The translations under genes were made by a program, and so were the position numbers. Under the pieces are notes generated by a model that worked only from the letters and a program-made list of their open reading frames with translations, was not told the origin of the DNA and made no database searches. Below, in pieces: positions 36,901-45,793 of a stretch of 64,000 nt of DNA (positions within the stretch are counted from its first letter, which is position 1; every line of letters starts with the position of its first letter). Where the stretch lies: positions 806,001 to 870,000 of the forward strand of contig ML133503.1 of the NCBI GenBank assembly GCA_003864495.1, read 5' to 3'. The DNA is from Nemopilema nomurai. Its lineage: Eukaryota; Cnidaria; Scyphozoa; Rhizostomeae; Rhizostomatidae.

Positions 36901-39900
36901 GACAAGAGGAGGGCCGAAGGCAGTACGGAACGCTTTTTTAATTAACGCCACTTGTAAATCACTAACAGGCACGTTACTGCTACCATTTTTGTGGAATATT
37001 ACTCCAAAAGGACGTTCTGAGAACACGTTTTGACAACAGATTTTGACGTTTTTGGAAGAAATGGGGTTTTTAGTTTGAGCAGTTTGTGCTGCATCAAGGT
37101 AACTGGAGTGCGTATTCGGTGGATCTATAACAAAAGGCAGATGCGAAGTATTAATGAATTTCACTGAAATTAGGGTTTTCCGTGACGCACAGCGACAACA
37201 AGGGGCTCTCTGAAGCTTGTTCGCTAAAGTGCTCTCTTTATGGGCAATTATTTATTACCAATTATTGGCCAACTTTATCTTTGTTCTTGCTTTCCCGTTA
37301 GGAAACTCGCACTCCAGAACTAGACGATCCTCTGACGGAGACAATGACGGCCAGTCCCATGTGTCTCTTGTGGAACATCGCGTGCCAATCACCGTTCTGC
37401 AGTACAACAAAGCAATTACCAAGGGATTGCGGTCTTCTCCGCCTCCAATGAAATTCCAAGGCAGGTCTTTAAGTTTGTCACCAGCCACACCTTTTGGGCG
37501 TGCTATTGTAAATTGATGTCAAAAGCAACTTCAATACCCTTCTGCTACTAGATTAATTCAGTTAGCGTAATATTTAAAAGTGAAAATAATTTCATTTCAT
37601 GATTCAGTTTGGTTGGGTTTGGTCAAAACGTTGCTCGCACCAGACACAAAATCACATCATAATTTTCATTAGTAAATAGTGTGATATAGTATTATCCTTC
37701 TGCTAGGTGTCTTTGCTGCGTTTAACAATGAATAAAGTGTATACATCCCACTTATAACACGCTCCCGGGATGAATTCCAGTGCCTTGACTCCCATCGTGG
37801 AGTATCTCTAAAGCATTTGACTATATGACGTGGCCCTGTGGGTATTTTCAATTGGGTTTTCTTTTTCTGACAGGTCATATAATGCCTCCGCCATATTTGC
37901 CAAAATATTCGCTCCGGTCTGTCAAGTCTGTTGGTGGCAGAGGGCAATCCTCGTCACAGGAAAATCTCAAGACGTGCAGTGCAACATCGCTTAGCTCTTC
38001 ATCGCAAAGCTCCATCTTGTCGGCATCCGGATCTTTGCGAGCCAGAAAGACGGACCCATTGATGACCAGAAATATTGGTAAGTGTGGCTTTTCTATAGAC
38101 CCCGCGAACTTTTCTTTCAACTCATTTTGAAGGAACTTGCTCAGATTGAGAAACTTGAACCTTGAACTACCCTAACTTGAAGCAAACGTTTTCACTGTTG
38201 GTTGTCATGCCTGGTTTTCATAAAGCGCCGGTATTAGTTTACGAGAAGTCCGCGCCCTACCGGACTCATTTACTATCGGATTCATTCTATACCGGGTGTC
38301 ATCGACTTTTCGTATTGTTTTTCCGGGGCAAAAACGTTCTGCTAAGAAACCAATGCGGACCAGGTCGCTTTCGACGCTGGATTACACTACAGGGAACGTG
38401 CCAACGCACGAATCAGTTACATTTTCACTATGCTGCTTTTCTGAGTGCTTTAGGCAAAAGGCACTCGTAGATGGCATTGAGCCATAGTCTGTAGGTGATA
38501 TGAAACCAGGCTTGAAAATCCGATAGGAAATGATTCCTTTGCGGCATCCGTAACAATGGCAAGATGGTGCTCAGGCGGCTATCTTGTCGGTGATTGGTCA
38601 GCGTGCTTCTTTCGACACGTGATTTATTTTTATCAATGTGAAGTCATTTCATTGCAATGAATCATGGGAAATGGTGACGTGTCAACTGCTTCCTTGACAA
38701 ATGTTCTTGCCGACCTATCGTCTGCATTGGGAAAGCCACTTTCGAAAATATTTCAACAAAGAATGGTTTAAAAATGAATTTTCAAGTTAACCCTTAATTT
38801 TCCATTTCCAGTAAAAAGGGAATAAATGAAAAGTTAACACGAAAATACCGATCAAATCATCCATGTAAAATTTATTTAACTTTTCCTATTTACTCAGCTT
38901 TCAATAAAAAAATATTCGTCGTTAAGAAAAAAGTCAGATTTAATTCTGCAAAAATGTAAGTTCCAAACCCCAACTCAATATCTTTCAAGTTATCGATGTA
39001 GGCATTCCTTTTTTGAATAATTTGTTTGTCTTTTTAAACATTGTTTAATACTTGAGATACTGTCAAGAGAATTGAGTTTTTAAAATGAATCACGGTGTAA
39101 CAGCTTCGTCATTCTTTTGATTTTGAGCGCAATTTAATGAAAAAATACAGATTATCAGATCTTATGTACATGTTTGCAAATGCTGTAACACCTAAATGTG
39201 CTTCCATTATTCCTAATGCATATATTGATTATAATTCTTGGGGCTGTTCGTTGGTTGCTATGGAGACACAAACACGAGCTGCTTTTTAGATCAGTTTTGC
39301 AGGTCCTCGTAGATTGACAAACTGCAGTACAACGCCATTATGAAAAGGTGTTCCCGTAGCTTTGTCGGTTTATTGTTGCACTGGGAACTCTTGTAGGCCC
39401 AGAAAAGCTCGTCCTTCTTTTCATGAGCATTGGGCTGCCAACCTTGGAACAACAACAACGCAGCGTTTTTTATATCAAAGCGTAAATGAGGTACTTGAAA
39501 GTAAACACGTGAATCAAATGGAATGCAGCACTTTGTTATAATTGTTTACTATCAGCTGGTGCCAATTGTTTGGTAATGAAATGCAGGATGTTAAATGTTT
39601 CTTTTCATTTATTTCCAAAAAACCCAACATATATTTGCTTTAGCTTTATTTATCAGGATTTCCTCTTTCATTATCTGTTTGCAAAATCGTCGACTTTTCA
39701 AATTTGTTTTGTTGGTGCATATTTGTCACCCGTCAAAGAAAAAAAAGGAAACGTCCTAAAAGTTGTTGCTCTTTCTCAAACATCAAGGAACCTTTCCCTC
39801 GGGTCTTTTGCTCATCAAATTGATTCATCAGACACGTTGGTCACATTTTTGCTGAGGAATCTCTTTGACAAATTAAAGAACTGTAGTAATACCATCGATT

Positions 39901-42900
39901 ATGCAGTGCTTCCCTCTGCCTCTGTATTGTAAGTAACGCGAGAAAGCTTCGTAGCAGTTTTGAAAGACAAGCCCTGCGATGCTTCAGTCTTAGTGCAGCT
40001 TGAGATTGTTTTGATATTCTGGGATATTTAAACAACGCTTGATCAGGCAAGCATGACGGGATGTGCATTGAACTGGGGGAACTAGGCCGTCTTGGAATTC
40101 AGGGTACCGAACTACAAATCCAATTGACTTTAACAGAGGACAACGACGCCGTAGCTTTTATCACGCTAATTATTAAAATCATAACCAACCAGCATATGAT
40201 TATAAATCATATAAATATTCATAATGGAAATCAATTGTACTCTGCAATGTTTAGAGGGCATCATCTATTTAATAAAAATTGGTATGTTTTAAATTGTCGT
40301 TTTTTTTAAATCGAAATAAATTGCATGGATGTCGTGAGCTTGCGTTTTTTACCGGGTAGAACTCGTGTGTGGTTTTAATGTAAATCGTCTTAAAAGTCGT
40401 ACGTATATCATTTGGGCTTTGTTGGAACACCTGTACGCTTTCCTTTGTGTACTGGTTACACGTGAGGCAAAGCTGCATGATTTGCACCCATTATGTACAA
40501 CTGCAAACAAAAAATTTAGTCTATTGGTCGCTGCAAAGTTTAAATAGCTGTGTAAAAACTCTCAAGGTCAACTAAATGATTCTTTCTCTGGATGAGAGAA
40601 TCCACTCAAGCCCTTCTATAAACGCGTCCGTTTGAAGGGATGGTGTTTCTAATGCGCAAAATAAGGAACTTGGCTCAAAGATCAACTTGCACATGTGTTA
40701 ACAGATACTTTTTAACTGCAAGAAGTATACAAACAGTGAACTATTTTAAGTACAGTACTTGAAAAATCACCTTAAAATCCCCTAATCTGGCTATTTTACG
40801 ATTATTTCATTACAAACAAGCATAATTCTAAACGCCTCAACATAAACCGAAGTAAAATTGATCTTTTCAGAATATCATTTTTCGCATATTGATCTGGCTT
40901 TGCTAAAGTGCACTGGCCTTATTTAAAAAAAGTGACGATTGGCTGAAAGTCGAAATAGTTCTTATTTTTCTGCGTTATTTCCCATTGATTTATATACCTA
41001 TTTGTTTTGCATTATTATGCACTGTCTATTTTTACCTTGCACCTTGCACCAATGCAGAACAACCATGTCCTGACTCCGTACCAGTTTTAACCCACAGAAG
41101 GAAATTGTCTGAGCCAATCATGAACCAATCTTTCCGAATTCAGGGTAAGTTTCCTAGTAAGCGTGGCTTGTGAAACCTCGTCATCGTTTATCCTCGAACT
41201 ATTTGGTGTGTGAACGAGGCCTCTACAACAGCAATAATTTGTCTGTGAACTCTCAAGTTCCTAATTGTAGGGGAGGTGGTAAACTCCATTTTTGAGAAAT
41301 CGTACATACCCTTTTCCATTTCTTAACACCTCCTAATTCTGTATTTACTGCAAAAAGTCATCAACTTCTCCCTCCCCCTCCATATTTCTAGTTACAAATT
41401 TTGGAAAATCTAAGCATTTCAATATATTATAGCCCCCCATTTTAGAGTTTTTTAGGAAATGCCAACCTCCCCTTTTTATTAAACCCCCTGCAATTTTTAA
41501 CTTGAGAGTATGCTTATGGTTTTTTCATTTTTGTGTGTGTAGTTCACTTTTGATGTCTCGGCGAGGGTGTAGTGACTTAATGATTGTACGAGGGGGCAGC
41601 ATGATAATTTAAAACCTAGGCGTTCTGCTATAAGGTCAGTGTAGGAGCTGTACGCCCCTCCTCCTTCGTTTGTCTGTATGTCTTTCGTATAAGGAGTACC
41701 TTGTACCCCTCCCCTCCAGCACTGATCCAACACTTTACTAGCTCCCCTTGTGTAGGCGTTTGCTAAGTAGGCAGAAGAAACTGTGACGCACTGTTACATA
41801 CTGATAACACAATGAACTGCAATCGACATGGCTGGGACCTCGCTGACAGAAGGAAAATTTGAATGGCCTAGTGCCGGCTCTGTGTCCGTTCTAATATTTT
41901 CGCAACAAGCAGTCTAGATCTAGTCTAGATTTATTTCGAATAAATGTTCCCTTACAAGCGAAATTCAAGTGGGTCAATATCCAACTTGATTTTGTTCGCA
42001 AAGAGCACAGACTGATCCAACAGATTCCATTCAGACACATGGACAGTCTTTTCAAGGCAACTGTTGCATTTGATCTGCGATGGTCCAGTTTCTTTTGCGT
42101 AACTGTAGTCTGTATGTTGCGGCTGTCTGTGTGAAGCATGATTGAAAAACTACCCTTGCATGCATCAGCTCTGTTCTCCGTTCAGGAGCTTGTATTTCCG
42201 AAGGTGTACCTATTTGCACGGAGGCAAGGGATTTTAAGGTTTCTCATCTCAAGTCATCACAATATATACAGGTTTAGTTAACACATGAAATCGCCTATCT
42301 TACGCATTGGTATGGCAAACAAATATGTCTATCTATTAGCTATTTTGGGTCTCAGTCTATTGGCTCATATACAAGTATCTGCTAAATCTTTAGAATGATG
42401 AAGGCAGATCTTTGCTGCGCTTTTGCGATCGGAAAATGATCCCTAACATTCCTTTCAAGGCTTTCTGCACGCAAGCGTTTTTAACGTTAGCAATCGTACT
42501 TAATTCGTTGGAAGATTAGAGATGAGCCTTTTCCCAAAATCTATGACATCGTCAGTTTTCAGCACTCAATTTCTCAATAAAAAAGTATTCGTTCTATCTA
42601 AGAATACCATTTTGGATTCGAGATCAGCCAGCTCAGAACATTGGAATACCATTGCAAAGAAGATTCGAACTCTTTGTCTTCATATACTCATCAAGTGCCT
42701 TAAATATTTAGACTGTCTGATTTTCGGTGTTATCACACGCATATCAGCCAAGTTAAAACTTGCTACAGGTCTTTTTAACTAACACTGCACAAGCTTGTTC
42801 CGGTGTCATATGCGTTTTGGTAACCTTATGAATTTCGGTCCGGGTACACAAACGCATGGCAATTTTGGTTATGCAAAAACGTACCCAAGCAATTAAGGAA

Positions 42901-43402
42901 GAGGTAACGAAAAAGAATGGTAGAATTGAGCCTTTCTCTTTGAACTGCACTCAACTAAAAATGACTAGTTTGTTTATGAAAAAGTCCTAACATCTCACCA
43001 TGATAAATCCGTATGATTTGTAACACATTGCGTTTCACAATGTTACACTTTTGCATATGGTACCAAAACGCATATTACACCGGCTTTATTTGTCCCACTG
43101 TATAGCGATACACAGAGATGAATTAGAGTAGCAAATATTTCTACAAGCTACAGTGAGTCAACCAATGCTGACATATAGATAATGCCTAGCTCTTATGTCT
43201 CTTTGCAGGTCTGCTTGATGTTGTAGAAACTGTGCCGTCGCTGCACCCGTTGATCAGCCTCCACAACTCCATAAGCATGAACAATATGGACTGCTATTTA
43301 GCACAGATGACTCCCGATGACATGGAAGTGCTTGACAGCTCTGAATTGACCAGTTCTCTCGATCGATCAAGGTTTCTTCATCAAGAATCGGTCCCAATCT
43401 AA
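15961..43402 (+). CDS. PPIP5K: Bifunctional diphosphoinositol pentakisphosphate kinase/phosphatase, PPIP5K (VIP1), 22 exons
   Basis: Exons: 15961-16224, 16953-17063, 18167-18405, 19847-20198, 20916-21077, 21611-21927, 22516-22695, 24324-24565, 28777-28898, 29381-29496, 33043-33109, 33545-33692, 33902-33966, 34425-34510, 35039-35111, 35758-35891, 36013-36127, 36646-36919 (or 36922), 37302-37460, 37874-38077, 41058-41144, 43209-43402. They sum to 3711 nt (1236 aa), close to human PPIP5K2 (1243). The cytosolic enzyme makes and removes inositol pyrophosphates (InsP7/InsP8). The N-terminal ATP-grasp kinase starts near residue 112 (RKITVGVC) and includes [24 protein letters not shown] and [10 protein letters not shown]. 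The histidine-acid-phosphatase half has RHGDRTP (464-470) and SESHVH (913-918). The N-terminal 110 residues and the tail from about 975 are Ser-rich and lineage-variable. The end matches the family's PLETLHNALS block. Exons 1-17 and 22 are firm; the 18-21 junctions are less certain. Confidence 0.9.
19021..19080 (-). repeat. Possible tRNA-derived SINE or tRNA relic
   Basis: Read on the minus strand, the segment has an A-box-like AGCGGAATGTTGGT. About 40 bases on comes a B-box-like ATTCGAGTCC, with stem-like pairing between. No full cloverleaf with a 7-bp acceptor stem is visible, so it is not called as a tRNA gene. It lies in PPIP5K intron 3. Confidence 0.25.
19566..19624. repeat. 20-bp direct repeat pair
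   Basis: ATTTCTTTGACACGCCACAA occurs twice with identical sequence, 39 bp apart start to start (19566-19585 and 19605-19624), in PPIP5K intron 3. Confidence 0.65.
19747..19760 (+). repeat. Poly-G tract (14 G) next to TGGGTGGTGG
   Basis: A run of 14 G followed by further GG/GGG groups in PPIP5K intron 3, 87 bp before exon 4. It can form a G-quadruplex in principle. Its length may be uncertain in sequencing. Confidence 0.7.
20584..20625 (+). repeat. Dispersed intronic repeat, copy 1 (PPIP5K intron 4)
   Basis: About 42 bp beginning ATGCAAAAACTAGTTCCGCT are nearly identical to 55053-55094 in a GLG1 intron, with the first 24 bases exact. The flanks do not match, so this looks like the remnant end of a dispersed repeat. 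Confidence 0.6.
21983..22024. repeat. 18-bp AT-rich tandem repeat
   Basis: Two full copies and a partial third of ATATTAATAATAGTACGA in PPIP5K intron 6. Confidence 0.6.
22927..23014. repeat. 14-bp pyrimidine-rich minisatellite
   Basis: About six copies of CTAGCCTCTCTTCT with small variants, in PPIP5K intron 7. Confidence 0.75.
23447..24115. mobile_element. Non-autonomous pogo/Tc1-mariner-like element
   Basis: The terminal inverted repeats read C(G/A)GTACTTATTCAATTATC at the left (23447-23465). The right end (24097-24115) is the inverse complement, with 17 identical inner bases. A TA dinucleotide flanks both ends (23445-23446 and 24116-24117), the expected Tc1/mariner target duplication. Subterminal TTATCCGG-type motifs at both ends resemble pogo/Tigger elements. 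The interior (669 bp total) shows no recognisable transposase; a minus-strand 81-codon frame at 23663-23908 is not identifiable. It sits in PPIP5K intron 7. Confidence 0.65.
26693..26773. repeat. (GTCT)n / (GCCT)n microsatellite
   Basis: A tetranucleotide tract of GTCT units interrupted by CTCT and GCCT, about 80 bp, in PPIP5K intron 8. Confidence 0.8.
27592..27632 (+). repeat. Dispersed short repeat, copy 2
   Basis: Counterpart of 9545-9582: same 17-bp core and a diverged second half. Located in PPIP5K intron 8. Confidence 0.45.
29177..29284. repeat. 15-bp TAACCC-containing minisatellite
   Basis: About six copies of TATAACCCTTTAACC, preceded by TAACCCTAAAACC, in PPIP5K intron 9. The unit holds the telomere-like hexamer TAACCC but is not a true telomeric array. 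Because 15 is a multiple of 3 it yields a repetitive YNPLT reading frame, which I treat as non-coding. Confidence 0.75.
30929..31828 (-). CDS. Intronless class A (rhodopsin-like) GPCR, orphan, nested in PPIP5K intron 10
   Basis: A 299-aa single-exon seven-helix receptor on the strand opposite PPIP5K, wholly inside its intron 10 (29497-33042). Visible class A landmarks: NVS glycosylation site at 11-13; TM1 with N37; TM2 MALTD (D65); TM3 ending ERY at 117-119 (DRY variant); TM4 W145; a basic third loop (about 190-215); TM6 FFICYAP (C229, P232); TM7 NPLVS (267-271) in place of NPxxY; and a basic C-tail. The TM5 proline is not evident. The ligand cannot be told; the short loops resemble the large families of small orphan receptors in cnidarians. 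ATG 31828 gives a typical short extracellular N-terminus. A TTTATT at 30565-30570 could be its poly(A) signal. Confidence 0.85.
   Translation of the reverse strand: MELSCNEVQANVSSFIANSYACAVCGITSAVPTVLLNAALVTAILRSNEWKEPCQLLILNMALTDLLTGIYSMPSLFVENLNIARSGVFCASSIDKIAPRYFLGLASLLILLTISLERYIYVFKPYWHKSRLTTRSMASVLIGVWLISIADVAFFTIKTRKVSLILYAGIVYVILGLTIYLYVKIFLRAWQVRRQIAFESERFGHDRVKEKDKKRLLSGAILITLFFICYAPVMIRGFLVTFELTNYFFRYTLCWEQLLVMLNSLVNPLVSCKFNPSIRRRVVRLMTCGQKRRRNDIGA
32731..32846. repeat. Low-complexity ATT/GTT-rich tract
   Basis: Cryptically simple sequence of ATT, GTT and GCT triplets in PPIP5K intron 10, about 200 bp before exon 11. Confidence 0.45.
38206..38514. mobile_element. Candidate inverted-repeat element in PPIP5K intron 20
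   Basis: CATGCCTGGTTTTCATA at 38206-38222 pairs with TATGAAACCAGGCTTG at 38499-38514 (imperfect inverted repeat of about 16 bp). The enclosed 309 bp are noticeably richer in G+C than the surrounding intron and contain CCGG-type palindromic bits. No clear target duplication. It may be a MITE or another inserted sequence. Confidence 0.4.
42800..43083. mobile_element. 284-bp MITE with 25-bp inverted terminal repeats
   Basis: The left end (42800-42824) begins CCGGTGTCATATGCGTTTTG. The right end (43059-43083) is its reverse complement with two mismatches over 25 bp. The interior has no coding capacity and an imperfect internal palindrome (around 43020-43047). It lies in the last intron of PPIP5K, ending 125 bp before the final exon. 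Target-site duplication is not clear. Confidence 0.6.
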
Positions 43403-45793
43403 GAGGGGATTCCCGCTCGAGTGCTAGTTTGACTCCTAATCAAACCTTTTAACTTTATTTGAAGAAATATCACTTAATGTTTACGCTATTGATTGGACCG
43501 CTACGTCACGTGTGAATTCAGAGATCAGCGGAAAGTTTTCAGCAAGCGCTCTTGCTACTCTCCAAATGTTTTCTCTTTTAATGAAACTTGATTTGAATAC
43601 TCATCTGCATATTGCCTTTTAGACTTATTTCCTTGCCACTTGCATGCGTCATCAAGGAAACGGTCTTCGTACTCAAGAATATAAATTAAGAATATGAAAA
43701 TTTTATTGCTAAATGAAGTACTTGTGTAGAGTTAGTTTGATTCAGTTTAATTCGTATGCATTTTAATTCTCCAACATTTGAGCTCTTACGTTAATTAGAA
43801 ATAGGGTTTTATGTTATTGTGTTATGAACATCAAGAATACAGTGTGCAGGGAACACTTTAAAGAGGAAGATGACAGACAGTTAAACCTAGAGTCTGAAAG
43901 AGGTCCTAAGCCGAAAAAAAACATACTGCCAGGTAATGTTACCATCAATAAATATTGAAAGATTTCATATCAGAAACTTTCTCGCTGGGAATCTCAATAA
44001 GTGAGTTTTAAATAAGAAAGTATTTATGAAAGAAAACTGCTTTCTATAGCGCTTAATGCGCCGGGAGTAAAGGAAATATAATGAAGATGAAGCAGATGAA
44101 GCAGGTAACAATTTATTAGAATAGCAAAATGAGAAAAAGCCTTTTTCTACTATTTTGTAGCACGCCCACTTAGTCCCCCCAGCCCTATTGAACACCCCCT
44201 ACTGATACATACGTGCTCCCAAATACGCATCTAGTTTACAGCCCTGTAGATTTATGAAGTAAGGTATGTAAAGTGGTCGTATTTTAAGCCTTAAGTTTGG
44301 GTGATTTGTGAATTTCCTTGTTGTAAATAGTCAGAAGAATCCGAGTGCCGCTGTTTAATCCTAAAAATAGTTAGAAGTTAGGTAAACAAGAACTAAGCAT
44401 CGAATTCAATTAATGCATTTATCGTGTGCATTGTGACTAGCATGTATTGTCCCTGACATTAAAGTCGGTGATCTTTTGGCAAGTCGCCGCGCGGTCGGCC
44501 TTTAGGCCCGCGAGTTCGCTGCGAGGTCTCCAAGACAGTGTGAAATCAACATCTGGAATTCGATAAGATGAAAAGTGATTGGCATGCCAAAGTATCTTCG
44601 CAAGTGTTCTCATCAGCATTGCCCAACCAAGTCAATGCAACGATATGGAAAGAAGGCTTTGAAGAAACTACGTTGGCTTCTCCATACCCACGTCGGTCGG
44701 TGGATAGAACGCTGCCTCGTTTAATGTCGCGTGTAAAGTTATATCTGCAGTATACATCTATACACACAATATGACAAGACCTTTAAAATTTTAACAGAAG
44801 TTGAAACTTCAAAGTTATGCTTAAGAGGCTTTTTAAGAACACATACTCACCATTTGAGCTAGTGTTAGATGAAGTACCATGAGATTTGCAAAGGAGCACA
44901 TTATCTAAAATTCTCAATCGAGAGTAGGCGCGTGCTCCCCCTCCGATGCACAGATGAGTCTATGACAGACAAAATCTTTGAAATAATAGATGACAATTTT
45001 TTTAAAAATTTTCTGTCAAGCGAGTGCTGACGAAATCTCAAAACCGGAACATTCTGAAATATTCCTTCTTCCGCCCTTTAACACTCCTGCGCATCTGTTA
45101 GAAAGAATTTCCTTTACATTGTGCGGACCAGCAGAACCATAATTTTGCAAAGTGGAATGTTTGTCAACCGACGATCTGCCAGGGATACGAACGACAAAGC
45201 GATAAGATGAAAGTCCATCAGCAAATTTGATGCTGCAACTTTTGCATATTCTTTGAAGTTTCGGACAAAAAAGGGGAAAATAACAGCGAACGAAATTATG
45301 GTTTCTGCTGTTTCTCGCTATTTAGAATTTGAAGTTATAAAACTTTCATCAAAATGTCTTTGAACCATGACAGTGTTGTAGAAACAGCATTAGATATTTC
45401 TCTTGCTTATTTATCATGCCGAAAGCACTAACGTACCTGTTTCTGATTGGTTTCCCGAGTGTTATTGTTTTCCAACAACAACGCTCTGCATCCCAGATAT
45501 GATAATCGGACCCGAAGGAGAGTAGAAAAGGGCTGCTGATAATGCACGGGCAAATATTTTGTGCTGTTTAGATTATCTTGAATAGAAAAATATATTTGAA
45601 GAATGAGCTTCTAGCAAGAATGGTAGTATTACTTTGCATATACCTGAAAGGGTCGTAATGTCAACTTCTCGAATTATGAATTCCGTCTTTTAGACACCAC
45701 CTGTAGCCTCTGAGGAGACGCAGGTGCCACGCAGTTTTCGCCACGGTGATCAATTCATAAGGGCTGCCGTCGTGCACCGAGCAATGCTGAAAG
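43403..45793. other. Intergenic, PPIP5K 3' flank and GLG1 5' flank
   Basis: Holds the PPIP5K 3' UTR with an AATAAA candidate at 43947-43952, a THAP-domain fragment (separate entry) and the GLG1 promoter and 5' UTR. The last 150 bp before 45794 are richer in G+C. No other gene is seen. Confidence 0.5.
43824..43959 (+). pseudogene. THAP zinc-finger C-terminal half, isolated fragment
   Basis: A frame from ATG 43824 reads ...VCREHFKEEDDRQL..., then a basic linker, then ILPGNVTIN and a stop. This matches the second half of a THAP (C2CH) domain: C-x-x-H-F, then the L-x-P-x-x-V-P-T-I end, with one proline missing. The first half, with its C-x-x-C pair and the invariant Trp, is not found nearby. THAP domains occur in P-element-type transposases and in host regulators. 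This piece is probably a decayed copy or an isolated exon. Confidence 0.5.

Noticed and set aside
38162..38470. 102-codon frame in PPIP5K intron 20
   Set aside because: Coincides with the GC-richer inverted-repeat block and has no recognisable protein features.
39253..39266. RFX X-box-like GTTGCTATGGAGAC in PPIP5K intron 20
   Set aside because: One half-site deviates from consensus and there is no ciliary gene start nearby; probably chance.
39570..39932. 120-codon frame with an AG before 39660 and a GTAAGT donor near 39931 (possible extra PPIP5K exon)
   Set aside because: The implied phases (0 in, 2 out) do not fit the phase-1 junctions of flanking exons 20 and 21, and the peptide does not resemble the PPIP5K tail.
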